A DNA stretch of 64,000 nucleotides from Pipra filicauda (lineage: Eukaryota > Chordata > Aves > Passeriformes > Pipridae). Below the pieces are notes generated by a model. That model worked only from the letters and a program-made list of their open reading frames with translations. It was not told where the DNA came from and made no database searches. This document shows positions 1 through 12,143 of this stretch, one piece after another. How positions within the stretch are numbered: the first letter of the stretch is position 1; every line of letters begins with the position of its first letter. The translations under genes were made by a program, and so were the position numbers. The DNA is taken from positions 1,550,001-1,614,000 of the forward strand of contig NW_024104129.1 of NCBI RefSeq assembly GCF_003945595.2, read 5' to 3'.

Positions 1-569
1 ATTCTGGCTTGCTTGGAATATGCTCTCAGACTTTTGTCAGTACTTGTGAGTAGCCATATTCTTACAGATGATTGAGAAGATGAAGGTATAATAAAAGTAA
101 TTAAGATTGAATAATCTATAAGGAACTAAAAGGTGAAGGTTCTAACATTTTACAGTTATCATAATGTGTCATCTTTGGAATTAAGGTTTTATGCTAGCCA
201 AAATCTTTTGACAAAATATTAATCTGCTTCTCCATACTCATCTTGCCTCAAATACTCCTTGAAATTTAGCTGACAAAATTATTCATTACTTCTCATTTTA
301 AAATGCTGCATGTTGCCTCTAGGGCTGCTAAGCAGCTACTCAATGTAAGTCAGAGAGATAACGTATTTTAGTGGTATATGAAGACATTTCTCATCAGCTT
401 TGAAATAATCTTGCTGTTTTAAGGAAGGTGTGTTTAGATTACATTGTGATGCATTTTAATTTGCCTCTTACAACAAAAATTATAGGTGATTTAACCTGAA
501 AAATATAATTTCCCCTTTTTGAAAAAAATAACATTAAAAACATCTTCCATAAAGAAATACTCAAGTTTT
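1..569. other. Unique AT-rich sequence, nothing recognised
   Basis: No reading frame, repeat or RNA gene is recognisable here. Base composition is AT-rich and non-repetitive, like most of the window. Confidence 0.6.
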
Positions 570-1185
570 AGTTTGACCCTGGCTGACACCAGTTGCCCAC
601 CAAAGTTGCTTTGTCACTGCCCTCCTCAGCTGGGCAAGGGAGAGAAAATATAACTAAAGGCTAATGGGTCAAGATAAGGGCAGGGAGAGATCACTCACCA
701 GTGACTGTCATGGACAAAAAAGACTCCACTTAGGGAAATTGAATTTATTGCCAATGAAATCAGAGTAGAATAAGAAGTAAAACAAAATTTTAAAAACATT
801 TTCCCTTCACCCCTCCCTTCCCTGATGTCAATTTTGCTCCCGATTTCTCTCCCTGCTCCCCTCCAGCAGCACAGGGGTGTGAAGAATCGGGGTTGCCATT
901 AGTTCATCACGTTTCAGCTGCTCCTTTCTCTTCAGGGGGAAGACTCCTCACATTTTTCTACTGCTCTAGTGTGGGTCCCTTCCATGATGTACAGTCCTTC
1001 AGGAACAGGCTGCTCCAGCATTGGTCCCCTGCTGGGTCACAAGTCCTGCCAGCAAACCTGCTCCAGTGTGGGCTCCTCCCTCCATGGGGCCCCAGGCCCT
1101 GCCAGAAGCCTGCCTCAGTGTGGGCTTCCCATGGGATCTCAACCTCCTTCAGGCATCCCTCTGCTCCAGGGAAAACTCAATACAC
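570..1185 (-). mobile_element. LTR-like fragment of an avian endogenous retrovirus
   Basis: This block stands out from its AT-rich surroundings by higher GC and by a repeated motif of roughly 50-bp period. CTGCTCYAG followed by a TGGGTCC-type stretch recurs from about 961 to 1135. The text and order of segments match my recollection of a very common avian LTR in reverse orientation. That LTR has an AATAAA-type signal on the minus strand (the TTTATT near 746) and ends in an AATACA-type terminus, here near 1178-1184. The copy is shorter than the remembered form, so the region near the 5' LTR end appears deleted. No target-site duplication is obvious and no internal retroviral genes flank it, which suggests a solo or truncated LTR. 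Short open frames inside it are chance products of the repeated motif. Family assignment is from memory and uncertain; a generic interspersed repeat is the alternative. Confidence 0.55.
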
Positions 1186-2702
1186 TTACATACACAAATT
1201 ATGTACATAAACACTTCATTAAGTAGCAATTAATGACACAATTGCAGCACATGACAACCCATAATGCCTAATGTCATGAATTTGACATTCACAGCATCAC
1301 AATAAAGCAAAACAAAATTATGAAGTACATTTTCAGGTCCTAGTATTCACTAAACATAAGTAGTAAAACAGAACAAAAGCAAAAGCATTCATCTTTGGAG
1401 AGGAAGATACTATCTAAAGAATTAGAGCTGCCATTTGTGCTTTATGTTAATTCTGCTATGCCATATACAGTGCATTATATCTATTATTATGATAGGAAGG
1501 AAATGTCTGCATGTCATGGGATTTGGATGTGCTTTCAAGCCTGATATCTCTTTTACTCCAGTAAGTTAAATAAGCAGAAACATTAAATGCACATTTAAAT
1601 ATCATGCCACCAGAGTGCTTAATTACTGGACTTGATTTTCTGATGATGGATTAAGAATGAACTTCAGATATATAAAATGAGGTCCTCTGACCTGCTTTTA
1701 ATGGAGTTTGAAGGAGATGACAAGTAACCAGGCTCATTACTTTGATGTCCATACCAAAAGCAACTTGCAGATGCGCCAGATTAAGCTGGTGCTGTCCTTA
1801 AAACGATGAACTATTGAGCATTACACATGCCATGCATACTGCAGGTTAACAGTGAGTTCTTATAGCATGTCCAGGCACAGACCATGCAGGTTGACAGAGG
1901 CATCTGGGAGCAGCTTCAGATACTTCTGTGGTATTCAAGGTCCAAGCTGAGATATGATTCACTTCATTTCTGTGTGTTTGTTTCTGGAGGATTGAAACAT
2001 ATCAGTATTTCTGCTATTTTTGGTTTACTTGTATAACTAAAATATCTGCCAATTACATTTTAAGTAACCAAATGAGAAAAGTGCTTGTGAATATATTATA
2101 TATATATATATGTTCATATATAAGTGTAGAAAATTGAATGTATTCTATGCAGAAGCACTAACATACGGTTTTGATTACACAAACAGGAAGGAAAAATTTA
2201 TATTGAGAAGAAAGCAAATTAAAAAATTTGGAAGAGGAGGTGTGAAACATGTGGATTGTCAAGTTCATATATAGTACTCTGTACCCACAGGATGATATTG
2301 CTTTGAGCAGTACTATAAAACATGAAAAATATGTGTGCCATAAAGAACTCCAGGAAACATAGTCTCTTGCATAAAAAGTCACATTGCCCCAATTCCTAAA
2401 TGAAGCAGGTTCTTTAATTACATTTCATCTGTCTACTATCTTCAAATGGGCTGGATGGGGAGAATTTCCTGACTTTTTTCAACCTTCAGAAAACAGCCAG
2501 TTCAACTGTTAGCACCTGTTTTCTGATGGAGAAATGACATGTCTTCTGAGTCATGGAGAGACCATCTTGGGGTGTCCTCTCAGTGTGCATTTGAGGTTCA
2601 CTTCTATGTAATCTCAAGAAAACACTCTTCGGGTTATTTTTTCACCCTCTTTATTCTACTTGTTGCATTTGAGCCTGCAGTTCTATGAATGTTTATTGTT
2701 AA
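1186..2702. other. Unique sequence between LTR fragment and CR1
   Basis: No gene is recognised. The only structured element is a short TA tract near 2091-2122. A 74-codon open frame at 2158-2382 on the minus strand has no recognisable features and is within chance length for AT-rich DNA. Confidence 0.55.
2091..2122. repeat. (TA)n microsatellite, interrupted
   Basis: Alternating TA dinucleotides, interrupted once by GTTC. The length is short and typical of AT-rich noncoding DNA. Confidence 0.8.
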
Positions 2703-3675
2703 ATTCATAGAGTCATAGAATCATTGAATGGTTTGGATTGAAAGAGACTTTTAGGATCATCCAGTTCTAACCCTTCTGCCATGGACAGACCCACTTTCCA
2801 CCAGGTTCGTTTGCTCAGAGCCCCATCCAACCTGGCCTGGGACACTTGCAGGGATGGGGCAGCCACAGTTTGTCTGGGAAAAATGTTCTAGTGTCTCACC
2901 CTGCTCATATTGAAGAATTTCTTCCAATTATCTAATTTAATGTTACTTTAGAACCATTATCCCTTGTCCTTTCACTGCAATCCCTGAGATACAGTCCCTC
3001 CCTGTTTTTCCTGTAGTCCTTCTTTAAGTGCTAGAAACCTGCTATAAGGTCTCCTCAGAGACTTCACTTCTCTACATTAAACAACCCCAACTCTTTCAGA
3101 CTCATAGAGGACATGCTCCAGATCCCTATCATCTTCATGACCCTTCTCTAGACCTGCTTGAGCAAGTCTATGTTTTTCTTATTCTGGGCACCCTAGAGCT
3201 GGATTCAGTATTCCAGGGTGGAATCTCATAAGACCAGAGAGGCAGAGTCACCTGCCTCTGAACTTGCTGAACTTGCTGTTTTTGATGGAGCCCAGGATGC
3301 AGTTGGCCTTCTGGGCTGCAAGTGCATCTTCCGAGTCAGACTGAGTTTTTTACCCACGAGAACTCCTGAGTACTCTGCAGGACTGCTCTCAGTTCCACTC
3401 ATTGCCTAGACTGTGTCTGAGATTTGGACAGCCCTAAACCAGGTATAGGACCTTGCACTTGAGCTTCATGAGGCTCATTCAGGCCCACCTCTCTAGTCTG
3501 CCAAGGTCTTTCTGGATATCATCCCTTCCCTCGAAAGTATCAGTCGCACCATTCATCTTGGTGTCATCTGCAAACTTGCTGAGAGTGCATCCAATCCCAC
3601 CGTCCATGCCCCCAACAAATCTGTATGGCTCTGTTGCCAGGAGAAAAGGCCCAAAACCATTGATTTTGTGTCTTG
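2703..3675 (-). mobile_element. CR1 LINE, 3' portion with RT catalytic box
   Basis: This is a 5'-truncated CR1 retrotransposon on the minus strand, about 1 kb long. Its 3' end is at about 2706, where the reverse-complement terminal motif CATAGAATCATTGAATGG-like text occurs. It is followed inward by the usual CR1 3' block (CCATCCAACCTGGCC, GGGATGGGGCAGCCAC). At 3479-3688 the minus frame encodes a reverse-transcriptase segment including SKFADDTK. The FADD catalytic box lies at 3563-3574 and is followed by a [17 protein letters not shown] helix typical of CR1 ORF2. Frameshifts and stops separate this from the C-terminal region, so it is a dead copy. CR1 is the dominant LINE in birds and inserts with severe 5' truncation, which fits this length. 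Confidence 0.93.
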
Positions 3676-4440
3676 TCTGGTCCATCATATGACCTTACAA
3701 ATAGATGTGCTGGCACAAGACATGTAAGGCATGATATGAAGGGCATGAAAATGGGAATGCATGATTATTTGTCTTCATAAAAGTCCTGCCTGCTAAACAG
3801 GAAACCATGGAATGCTGCGGTCCGAAGAGGGAGATGGGGCCGTGGCACAGCATGGGTTCAGGAAACCAGGTAGGGTGCAGGTAGAATACTGTATTGAAGT
3901 GTGCACGGGGTTCTTTATCAGCTCAGACGGGGAAAGGGCCAGAACATAGGATGGGGCATGAGACAGATAAACGGGGGAACAAATCAGGATAGGGGCACAG
4001 GCAAAAAGGGGGAGGAACCGGAGAAGGAAAGGGCAAGTGGTAACTGTCTCCTCTCTTCAGCTTCTTCAGCCTATCAGAGAGGGGAGCAGGGGAAGCAGGG
4101 AGCAGGCAAACTCATGGCAAGCCCTGGCATGTCCAGGCTGTGCACTGTGTAGTGTGAATACAATGAAACCACATAATAGCAGTAAAGTCCATATAATAAC
4201 TGTAAGGTCCATATGATAAAGTCTTGTCAATTGCTATATGTTTTTCTCCACGCCTGGAACTCTTCGCATCCTGAATCTTGCCCCTTCACAATGGAATATA
4301 GGATGTCATTCATAAATTTTTCCCTACTTTCCTTCAGAACTTCTTGATGCTGTTATCTATTACTATTACCAGTACTGTGGGAATATACAAAAGTCCCTAA
4401 GGTATCATATAAAGGTATAGTAAAAGGAAATTCTGGATCC
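3676..4440. other. GC-richer, purine-rich block of unknown origin
   Basis: From about 3790 to 4150 the sequence is markedly richer in G and A than its surroundings. It contains runs such as GGGGGAGGAACCGGAG and a CCTATCAGAGAGG segment. A short direct duplication follows: AGTCCATATAATA near 4186 and GGTCCATATGATA near 4206. This could be a degraded LTR or an unclassified repeat, since composition and short motifs resemble retroviral promoter regions. I see no terminal repeats, primer-binding site or coding remnant. The 83-codon open frame at 3901-4152 is low-complexity and purine-driven. Confidence 0.35.
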
Positions 4441-4454
4441 CAAAACCGACAATC

Positions 4455-4625
4455 TTAATAGACGAGGCAGAGTGGAAACTAAGGCACAGACAGGGGATAA
4501 ATAGCCTTCCTGAGGTCATCCTTCAAGACCATGACAAAGAAAATAATCACAGGTCTCAAGCCAGTGCCTCACCTGTTGAGCTATCAAACCCAGGTGGAAA
4601 TACTTCCAGCTGTGTGAGGTAGGAA
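4455..4625 (+). mobile_element. Ancient MIR-like SINE relic
   Basis: The text follows the core and 3' part of MIR-type SINEs. It runs through GTGGAAACTAAGGCACAGA, then a degraded CTTCCTGAGGTCATCC (compare the CTTGCCCAAGGTCA core). Next come CTCAAGCCAGTGCCTCACC and a closing GAGCTATCAAACCCAGG-like end. Order and spacing agree with the family, but divergence is high, as expected for an element that predates bird diversification. A chance resemblance is the main alternative. Confidence 0.5.
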
Positions 4626-4629
4626 TCTC

Positions 4630-7600
4630 CACTAGTAGTTCCCATTGTTATTATCCTGTCATAGCAAGTGAAGTTCTTTCAAGTGTTAAAGTCATCCAAC
4701 AAATACAGGTTTTTCATATTGCAGATTTTCTAAACTATTGAATTATTATTTTAGTAAGATATATCATGTTCTAAATAGGTTAAAAGGGGATAACTGTTAA
4801 GTGCTACTTCCAAGTAGTCAGGTGTGTAATGTACTTGAAGTCTTTTCATTACAGTTACTTAAGTAAATTATCTACTCACATATAAAACAAACTTTATCCA
4901 GAAATATTATACTAAGCACCACACCAAGTAGTAAGAAGGCTCACGGAGTATCTGTTAGTTACCACGAATCTCTTTAATAGTGACTCAGGAAGCACAAGTG
5001 AGATTGAAAAATAAATTACTGAAGGCCAATGAAGTGGAACAAGATTTAGAAAACGTGTACTCTATTTTGCAAAATATATCTATCTTTTAGAGCTCATGTT
5101 TTTCTCCATTCGTGCAAAAATAGCTTTTCAAGATACTTTTCCTTGTAATAAAGTTTTGAAAGCAGCACATACATTTTTTCCCTTATAAAAGATACTAAAG
5201 CAAAACAGAACAAACCAAAATGTTATTCCATAGCATATTATCATGGCATATGAACTCTATACAGAATAAATGTAGATTTCAGAGGAGGTATAAAATGGAT
5301 TGAAAATTACTATGTCATGTAGAGGAATAAAACAGCCATTGAGACACTGAGAAACATCTCATCTCACAAAAGCTTCTTGTTATTGACTTTTAAATTTGGA
5401 ACCCTTTTTCAAGGTTTATGGGCAACAAGGAACTTTCCAGCGGAAATTGGTGTAAGGTTGGTTACTTTGCATCTTGCAATCGAAATGTATTCCAATAAAA
5501 TAATTGAACTAACATTATCCTCCAGCTAGATGCTTTCAGAAAATGTCCCTAGTTTGAACTGGTAATGAGTAGAATTATTACTAGTCTTTCACAAGAAGGG
5601 TGATTCATGACAAAGCAGCTAGAAAGAAAGATTCAGTGTAAATGTGAAAGGTCAAAGTGAATGTCATAGAAATAGAAAACTGAAAAATTCTCTTCTGGCT
5701 AAATAATTTAAACTCAAATATTACTTAGTGTGAAATGTACTGGGAAATCTATTACTTTTAAGATATAAAGATCTTGTTAAAATTACTTTGAAGTCTTTCC
5801 AAGACTAGGAAAATTTGTTCACACATCAAAGACTGCAGTTCTTAAAAGATAATTGTCACAACAAAATGTATTTACATCAAAGAAGAATAAAAGTACTTCC
5901 TTAGAACCATTTTCCCTATTCTCTGTTGTAGAACTACAGAATCATCAAATTAATAGTCCATGATCTTTTTTAATGAGCAGACTTTCTATCTATAGAAAAC
6001 ATTAGAGAATTGATTATTTGTTTTGTTTAACTAATTTCCCTATGGGATGGATTTGCAAAATAATAGCAAAATTGAGAATATTAAAGAGAAGCTTCCCATT
6101 GCAGGAAAAAAATATTCAACTGAGAATCTGATTACATATTAAGTGCTATTTACTTTTTTATTCATCAGGTCTTGAACAGAAGTAATTAGGCAACACATAA
6201 GCAATTGGGAATCTTGCACAAAGCTGACTTCCCAGGACTAATTTTAAGATACTAATGGCAGAAAGAAAACTTTTCTTTCTCTAAAAACCTTTTATTCTCC
6301 AAGGACTCTGTAGGCACAATAGCATCAGTTTAAGAATTACCTTCTTCACAACATGTAGTTTCTGAAGACCAAGGATGCAGGGATGTGTCTAATTGGGTTC
6401 ATCATGCAGTTGTGAACCTGATGGCTAGCACCTCCTACCTTGCTAAATAAGGATCCTGAGCTAAGTCAGCAGAAGTTCAGGCCTACAAACCCTTACGTGG
6501 AATATATTTTTTTATTTCAGTATCAAAGGCAGGGTGACCCAACTCAAATAATTTAGATGTCATTGAAAATTTTCATGTGCACCATATGCCTTTCATTAGT
6601 GAATGGAATACCTTCCCTCAGGGATTGTAATGGGTGGAATACCTGTCTTCTATCTGCTCTTATTCATTGTATTATTCACTTCACTTCACTTGTCTTTGTT
6701 TTACTGTGACCCATAACTATGTCCGTACTAGTCAATTAAACAGGGTTGGGGCATGGATCTGGGCACTGAAGCATGGCTTGTATTTCATGTCAGCCCAGAC
6801 ACTACGCTCGGTCAACATCCAGGAGCAGCCTGGGGGGCAGCAGGTACAACCTGGATATGACTTCTTCATTGTGATGCAAAAGATCCATTGTATGCACAGT
6901 GCCTAGTGCAATCAGCTGGCTGACTGTTTCACACCTGAAGTGTCTACTGAGGGTAGGTAGCTGTTTTGGGAGTACATGGTGATAGCACAAGAAGACTTTC
7001 AGGTGAGGTTGTATGATGCAAAAATGATCCCACTTTTGAAGTTTTGGATGTTTTATGCTGATCTTAGCTTTTGAGAGGAGACAAACCAGTCTGCCACACT
7101 GCAAAGCAGCCAAAGGATACCACCCCAAAGGGATTTGCTGGAATTTCATAGATGTTGTGATTCTACTGCAATTTTCCACCAGATTCTTCTGAATTATTTT
7201 TTTTTTCTTTCTTTAAAAAATATGCTTTCAAAAACTATGTTTCATATTTTCCCTTGGAAAAAAAAAAAACCAAACACTTTTTTTTTTTTATCAAAATACC
7301 TTTGTTTTTTAACAGCTTATAAAATTATAGTGTGATTTGTATATAATTCCCCACTACGGACTGAGGTTTTATGAAGAAAATGTAATAACATTTGGAGTCA
7401 AAATTACTCACAGTTACTCACAGCAATGGGAAACTGGTATTTTTGATGTTCTAAATAACATCAAACTGACAGTTAAAAGCTTATATCTAGCTCATACTAC
7501 TAGAGACACATATAGAGCAAGATTGTCTGTGAAAACAACATCATCCATGCGCTATGATATCCCCGATGTTCTGGTCACCATATAGCTGAGTTCAATTTCC

Positions 7601-10600
7601 ATGGTTCAAAATAATCTCACCAACTAGAAATTACTAGAGTACATGATGGTTTGTTTCTTCTTCTTGCTGACACCAGTTGAAAACAGCTCTGATTCAGCTG
7701 CAATGTCCCACAGGGAGAAAACCACTACCTAGAGTTTCTGTTCTGGTAAGTTTGATTTACCTGAAATATTTCCTGAAACCTGAGTCTCAAATGTACTATT
7801 TGACTTTGATAAGGAACACCACGAGTCACTACATGCTTCAAAAAGTTTTGCATCAATTCAACATTCAGCTCTATTCTCCCTTCGTGAGGTTTTGCTTAAT
7901 GGAGTTGCTTTCCAGGAATTGGATGTTTATGTTCTTCTCCACATCAAATTTTTGAAGCCAGAGAAAAAATTGCATGGTACATTTCAAATGAGGTAAAGCT
8001 CAGATTTTTTAGATGGACAAGAATCATTACCAGTATTGCCATAACAATAAACTTATATGCCATCAGTTTTGCAATATCTAGTAAAATCTCAGTGAAAATA
8101 AGGGAACAGTTTAACATGAATTTTATGCTTGTATAATGTATGACGGTTTTTTATGTACGTTTGAATTACTGCTAAAATGATTAGTAAAGAAAATGTTCTT
8201 ATTAAGTCTTACTCTATTCAAATAAACATTACTACCCAGAATGTTGTACTACAGCTTGCTACAGACAGATTTTAAGGATGCTGAGCTTGTGTCTATAGAC
8301 ATTTTCAAACACTGTTTATTTGTTATGGCTCCCAAGACACATTATTGTATTACTGAGTTCCTTTGAAACATTTTCCAAAAGCTATGTTTTTGAGCAGCTG
8401 AAATTTCACTGGATCATAAAGTTTTAGAGCTGCTTAATCACATTATCACTGGGCTGTTGCTCACTTGGAACATATTGGAGAAGACAAATAAAACAGGAGT
8501 TAGGAGCATCCAAAAGGAGAAGAAGACAAACAAATTTGTGGATACTGTTTTCATGAAGGACTTTGATAACTCTGTGGCTCTGAGCTCTGTGGCTTAGAGC
8601 TTGTCTAGTACAGTTTGCTGCCTTTTTAATCATATTGCACTTTGAGCTACATTTTTACTTCAGATGAGTTAATTTTGTTCTCAATCAAGGTAAACTACAT
8701 TGGGATAAGAAGTTCTTATTCAACTATCTTGGGTGAATTTGTTTAAATTCTCACCTTAAATTATGCTTGGTAGACAGTGATTTTTTCATGAGAGGAAAAT
8801 TTTCTTGTTTTTAAGTTGATTGTATTTTACTCTTTGAAAAAGCTGGAAAGTGCCACCTTGGACTTAGACGCAGGAGAAGGAATCTTGTCATTTATGTCCT
8901 CTGAAGAGAGAAAGTTCATTGCGGAAATATTTCTGAAAGATCAAACACAAAGCTGATGATTTGCTATGTTTGTTGTAATTTGAAGCATATGAACACTTAA
9001 TATATCAGTTACAGTAGACACTGGCTGAAAGACAGAAACACTCCTCAGTGTGGGAAATTTTGGGTTAAGTTAACACTGAATTAAATAAAATTAAAACATT
9101 TTTTTCAATGTTCTTTCAATCAAGAATGCATGTGTTTAAAAGTATTGAGTCATTTGGGGTGTGTCACATACATCTCTCTCAGTGACACCATAGGTCTCTA
9201 AGGTACAGTACCACATTCCTACCAGGTGGAGAAGCTCAGTTACCCTTCCCTTGAAATTACTTATACCTGGGATAGAGTTACGTGTGTGTGGTATCCAGTC
9301 TGTATCTTGCTCTGCTTTCCTGCCAAGATGACCAGACAAGAAGCCATTCTGATCTAGAAGCCAGCAAGTTTAATTAGACTGTTATTTTTGTATTATTTTC
9401 CTTCTTGACAACATTTGCCAACTTGAGTATAGCTTCAGAAAGCAAGACCTACACCTACATGGTAGTTAACTTTAGGACTGGAGTCTATCAGGACCTGCTC
9501 TCTGCTGGTTTAGTCTTTTTGCCTCCAAACAGGATTTTTTCATCCAAATTGCCTTGGGAAAAATATTCCCTACTCCTTTGAATTCTCCAACTGAATTTGG
9601 GAATAGTCTGGAAGAGTAAGAATTGGACAAGGACAAAGCTGAATCAGGGACTGCTATGCCAATTTAATAAAATACAATGTTCTACTGCCAAAGTCTTTAC
9701 CAGGTACTGACTGCCTTACTGGTATAGGTACCTCTGTAGGTGAGTTCAAGCATGGAGATTAATTCTAACCAACAGTTAAACTGAGACTTAATTGCTCTTC
9801 AGTGTTGCAAAAAATGAACAAATTACCATTTCTAGCTCCTAACTGCATCCTTAAGTGACTCTATTACTTTAGAATTCTAGTTGTGAATTTCCAAGGTCAT
9901 AAATGCAATGTTTACTAGAACAAAGAAAATAATATATTTTCCCAAGCCACACTTAGCAGCTTAGTCAATGAAACATCCTTTTTCCTATTAACCTAAGAGG
10001 GCTTGACTCAGGAACTCAGATCTATTTAATTAGTTTCAAATTACAAACTAAAAATCAATAGTTATTTTCAAAAGATAAATATCCTTTTGAAATATACCAA
10101 GACACTTCTCTCAGTAACTTTGCTCAAACAGGAAAAAGCGGTCAGGCAAATAGCTCTCCAATTTCATGCAGTAACATTCCTTTTCTAGCAGTTATTAAAT
10201 ATTTCAGACAAGCAGGCTGATTATCTGCATGTTCATAGGTGATTTAGTACTTCCCAAGGAAAAAGCAAAGCACCACAAACATTGTGACCTCTCAAAATCA
10301 GGTAAAATAGAATTGTTTCCACTTGACTACTTGAATAGATTAAAGAGGGTAATGGCTAAAAGCAGACATGAAAATAAAGCAAATGTTCATCCATAGTGAA
10401 AAATAAAATAAATATTTACCATAAATTTATTATTTTTTTCTTCTTATAGTGCAAATCCAATTAAAATTCATTATTGTACAAAATCTGATTATGCTTTGTA
10501 TATTCATTACATCTAAAAATCACAAGCCACACTGTATAGGTAACAGTAATATAGCATTAATAATGCAAATATTACTTAAGATTACAGTTGAGAATAGTAA

Positions 10601-12115
10601 CTGTGGGTTATGAGTGCAAGAACAAAACACTAAAGCTGAAAAAAGATGGAAGCAGAAGAAGCACTGTAAACACTGCCTCTCTCAAAAGCATTATGAACAC
10701 CATGCATGATTTCTGTCAAGAACAAGCAGTGACCTAAAACAGAACATTGGTTACATCTAACAATAAATTACTTAAAAGTTGTTGTAACAGAAATACTGAA
10801 AACTGCAATAACCTTATTACAATGCAAAAAAAAAAAAAGATGGTGCTAATAAGGAAAATAAAACAAAACTCACTAGGAAAGCCCTCAGGGAATGGCAATT
10901 CCTTTTTTCTGAATGGCTGTGTGGGACTCAGGTTTTGGGAGTGAACCTAGGAAGAACTACCATGGAAGGATGGAAGGATTTGAAGCTGAAGAAAGGGAGA
11001 CACAAAAATTCAGCTTCAGTAAGCATTACTGAGAATGAATATCTAGGCTGTTTTCCTAAAAATATTATCTAAAGTAGAGAAAAAACTTAAGAGGAAAAAA
11101 TTAAATTAAATTATTCCACAATCATATTTTAGTAGTTTAGTCTTCTGTTTCATAACTTTTCTTTCAATTTTATGATACTTTTCATGTTTAAAATGAACTC
11201 AGAAGAATGTGAAGTAGTCTTAGTACACCAGGGTTGACACATTAAGAAAAAATTATGTACATCAACGAATCCTCTGTGTGCCTGCAGTACAGAGAAATTT
11301 TAAAAATGTTGGGAGCCAGAGTTGATTTCTGCTGGGTTACTCACTAGTAAATGTCTTGGGGAACTATTTTTACATTCTTGGGAGAGTGAAATAGTCTTTT
11401 CTTGCAAGTGTCAGCTAGTTCCTCTCTCTGGAAAGAGATAAGAGGTAGAACAGCACATGGCTTTTGTTAATCCCATGCTTGGAAAAAAAAGCCGCATAAG
11501 CAACTCAGAAGTTTATGGTTGTTTATCCTGTTGGCCTTCTTAACCTGTTACTTTTTCATCAGTAAAATCTTGTTTTTATGGCAGACATTCTAATCTACTC
11601 TTACAGATGTTCTCCGGCAACAGAATGCCTAAATCACCAAATAGTATAAAGCAATGCATCAATTACCACAGTATTTCATATTTAGTTTCAAGCTAAATTC
11701 TTAACATGCTGGCTAAGCTATTTAGCTAAGTAGTCATTAACTTTTTATATTTTTTTCCAGCCTGAAAATGTACTTCTACCATAACTTGTTTTATTTTATA
11801 GTAATGATAATGATGATATATCCTGGCTACCATCAAACATTCATCCATACTCCACATGGAAATACTTTAATTTACACTAATTCAACTTCTCTGAATCCTC
11901 ACTCTTCCTACATTATTATAAGTCACGAAAATACTCTTCCAATCCTATAAATCACCAAAATATTGTTATTCTGAGGCCTGGACAGTTCCCTCTAAACATG
12001 GTTGTACTCAGTTTGCATACATAATCTTTCAGTATCTAATTACATATCTTCATGATAATCTCTGCTCTGGATATGCACTGACCATGCATGATTTCCTAGC
12101 TTGTTAGGATACTGA
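4630..12115. other. 7.5 kb of mostly unique noncoding sequence
   Basis: No transposable element is recognised across this stretch. Homopolymer runs occur near 7197-7206, 7258-7269, 7278-7289 and 10828-10839. Open frames other than the one listed at 6802-7179 are short (60-92 codons), AT-biased and without motifs. I see no CpG-island-like segment that would suggest a promoter. Confidence 0.5.
6802..7179 (-). other. Unidentified 125-codon open frame, possibly chance
   Basis: A minus-strand frame begins with ATG at 7179 and stays open for 125 codons. The predicted product has no signal peptide, transmembrane segment, repeats or motif that I recognise; it is rich in Leu, His and Pro. Local GC is higher than in neighbouring DNA, which by itself lengthens stop-free frames. 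No flanking splice signals or companion exons were evident. It may be a chance frame or a decayed transposon or pseudogene segment. Confidence 0.12.
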
Positions 12116-12143
12116 AAGAAAAAAAAAAAAAAGAAAAGAAAAC
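12116..12143. repeat. A-rich tract
   Basis: A run of about 14 adenines is followed by GAAAAGAAAA. It may be the tail of an unrecognisable old insertion or a simple slippage product. Confidence 0.75.

Noticed and set aside
893..1233. Three overlapping plus-strand frames of 70-105 codons
   Set aside because: They lie in the LTR-like fragment and arise from its GC-rich repeated motif. Overlapping frames with no domain are not genes.
11768..11950. Possible mitochondrial insertion, suggested by a His/Tyr/Asn-rich frame
   Set aside because: No recognisable mitochondrial gene motif or gene order was seen; the resemblance is only compositional.
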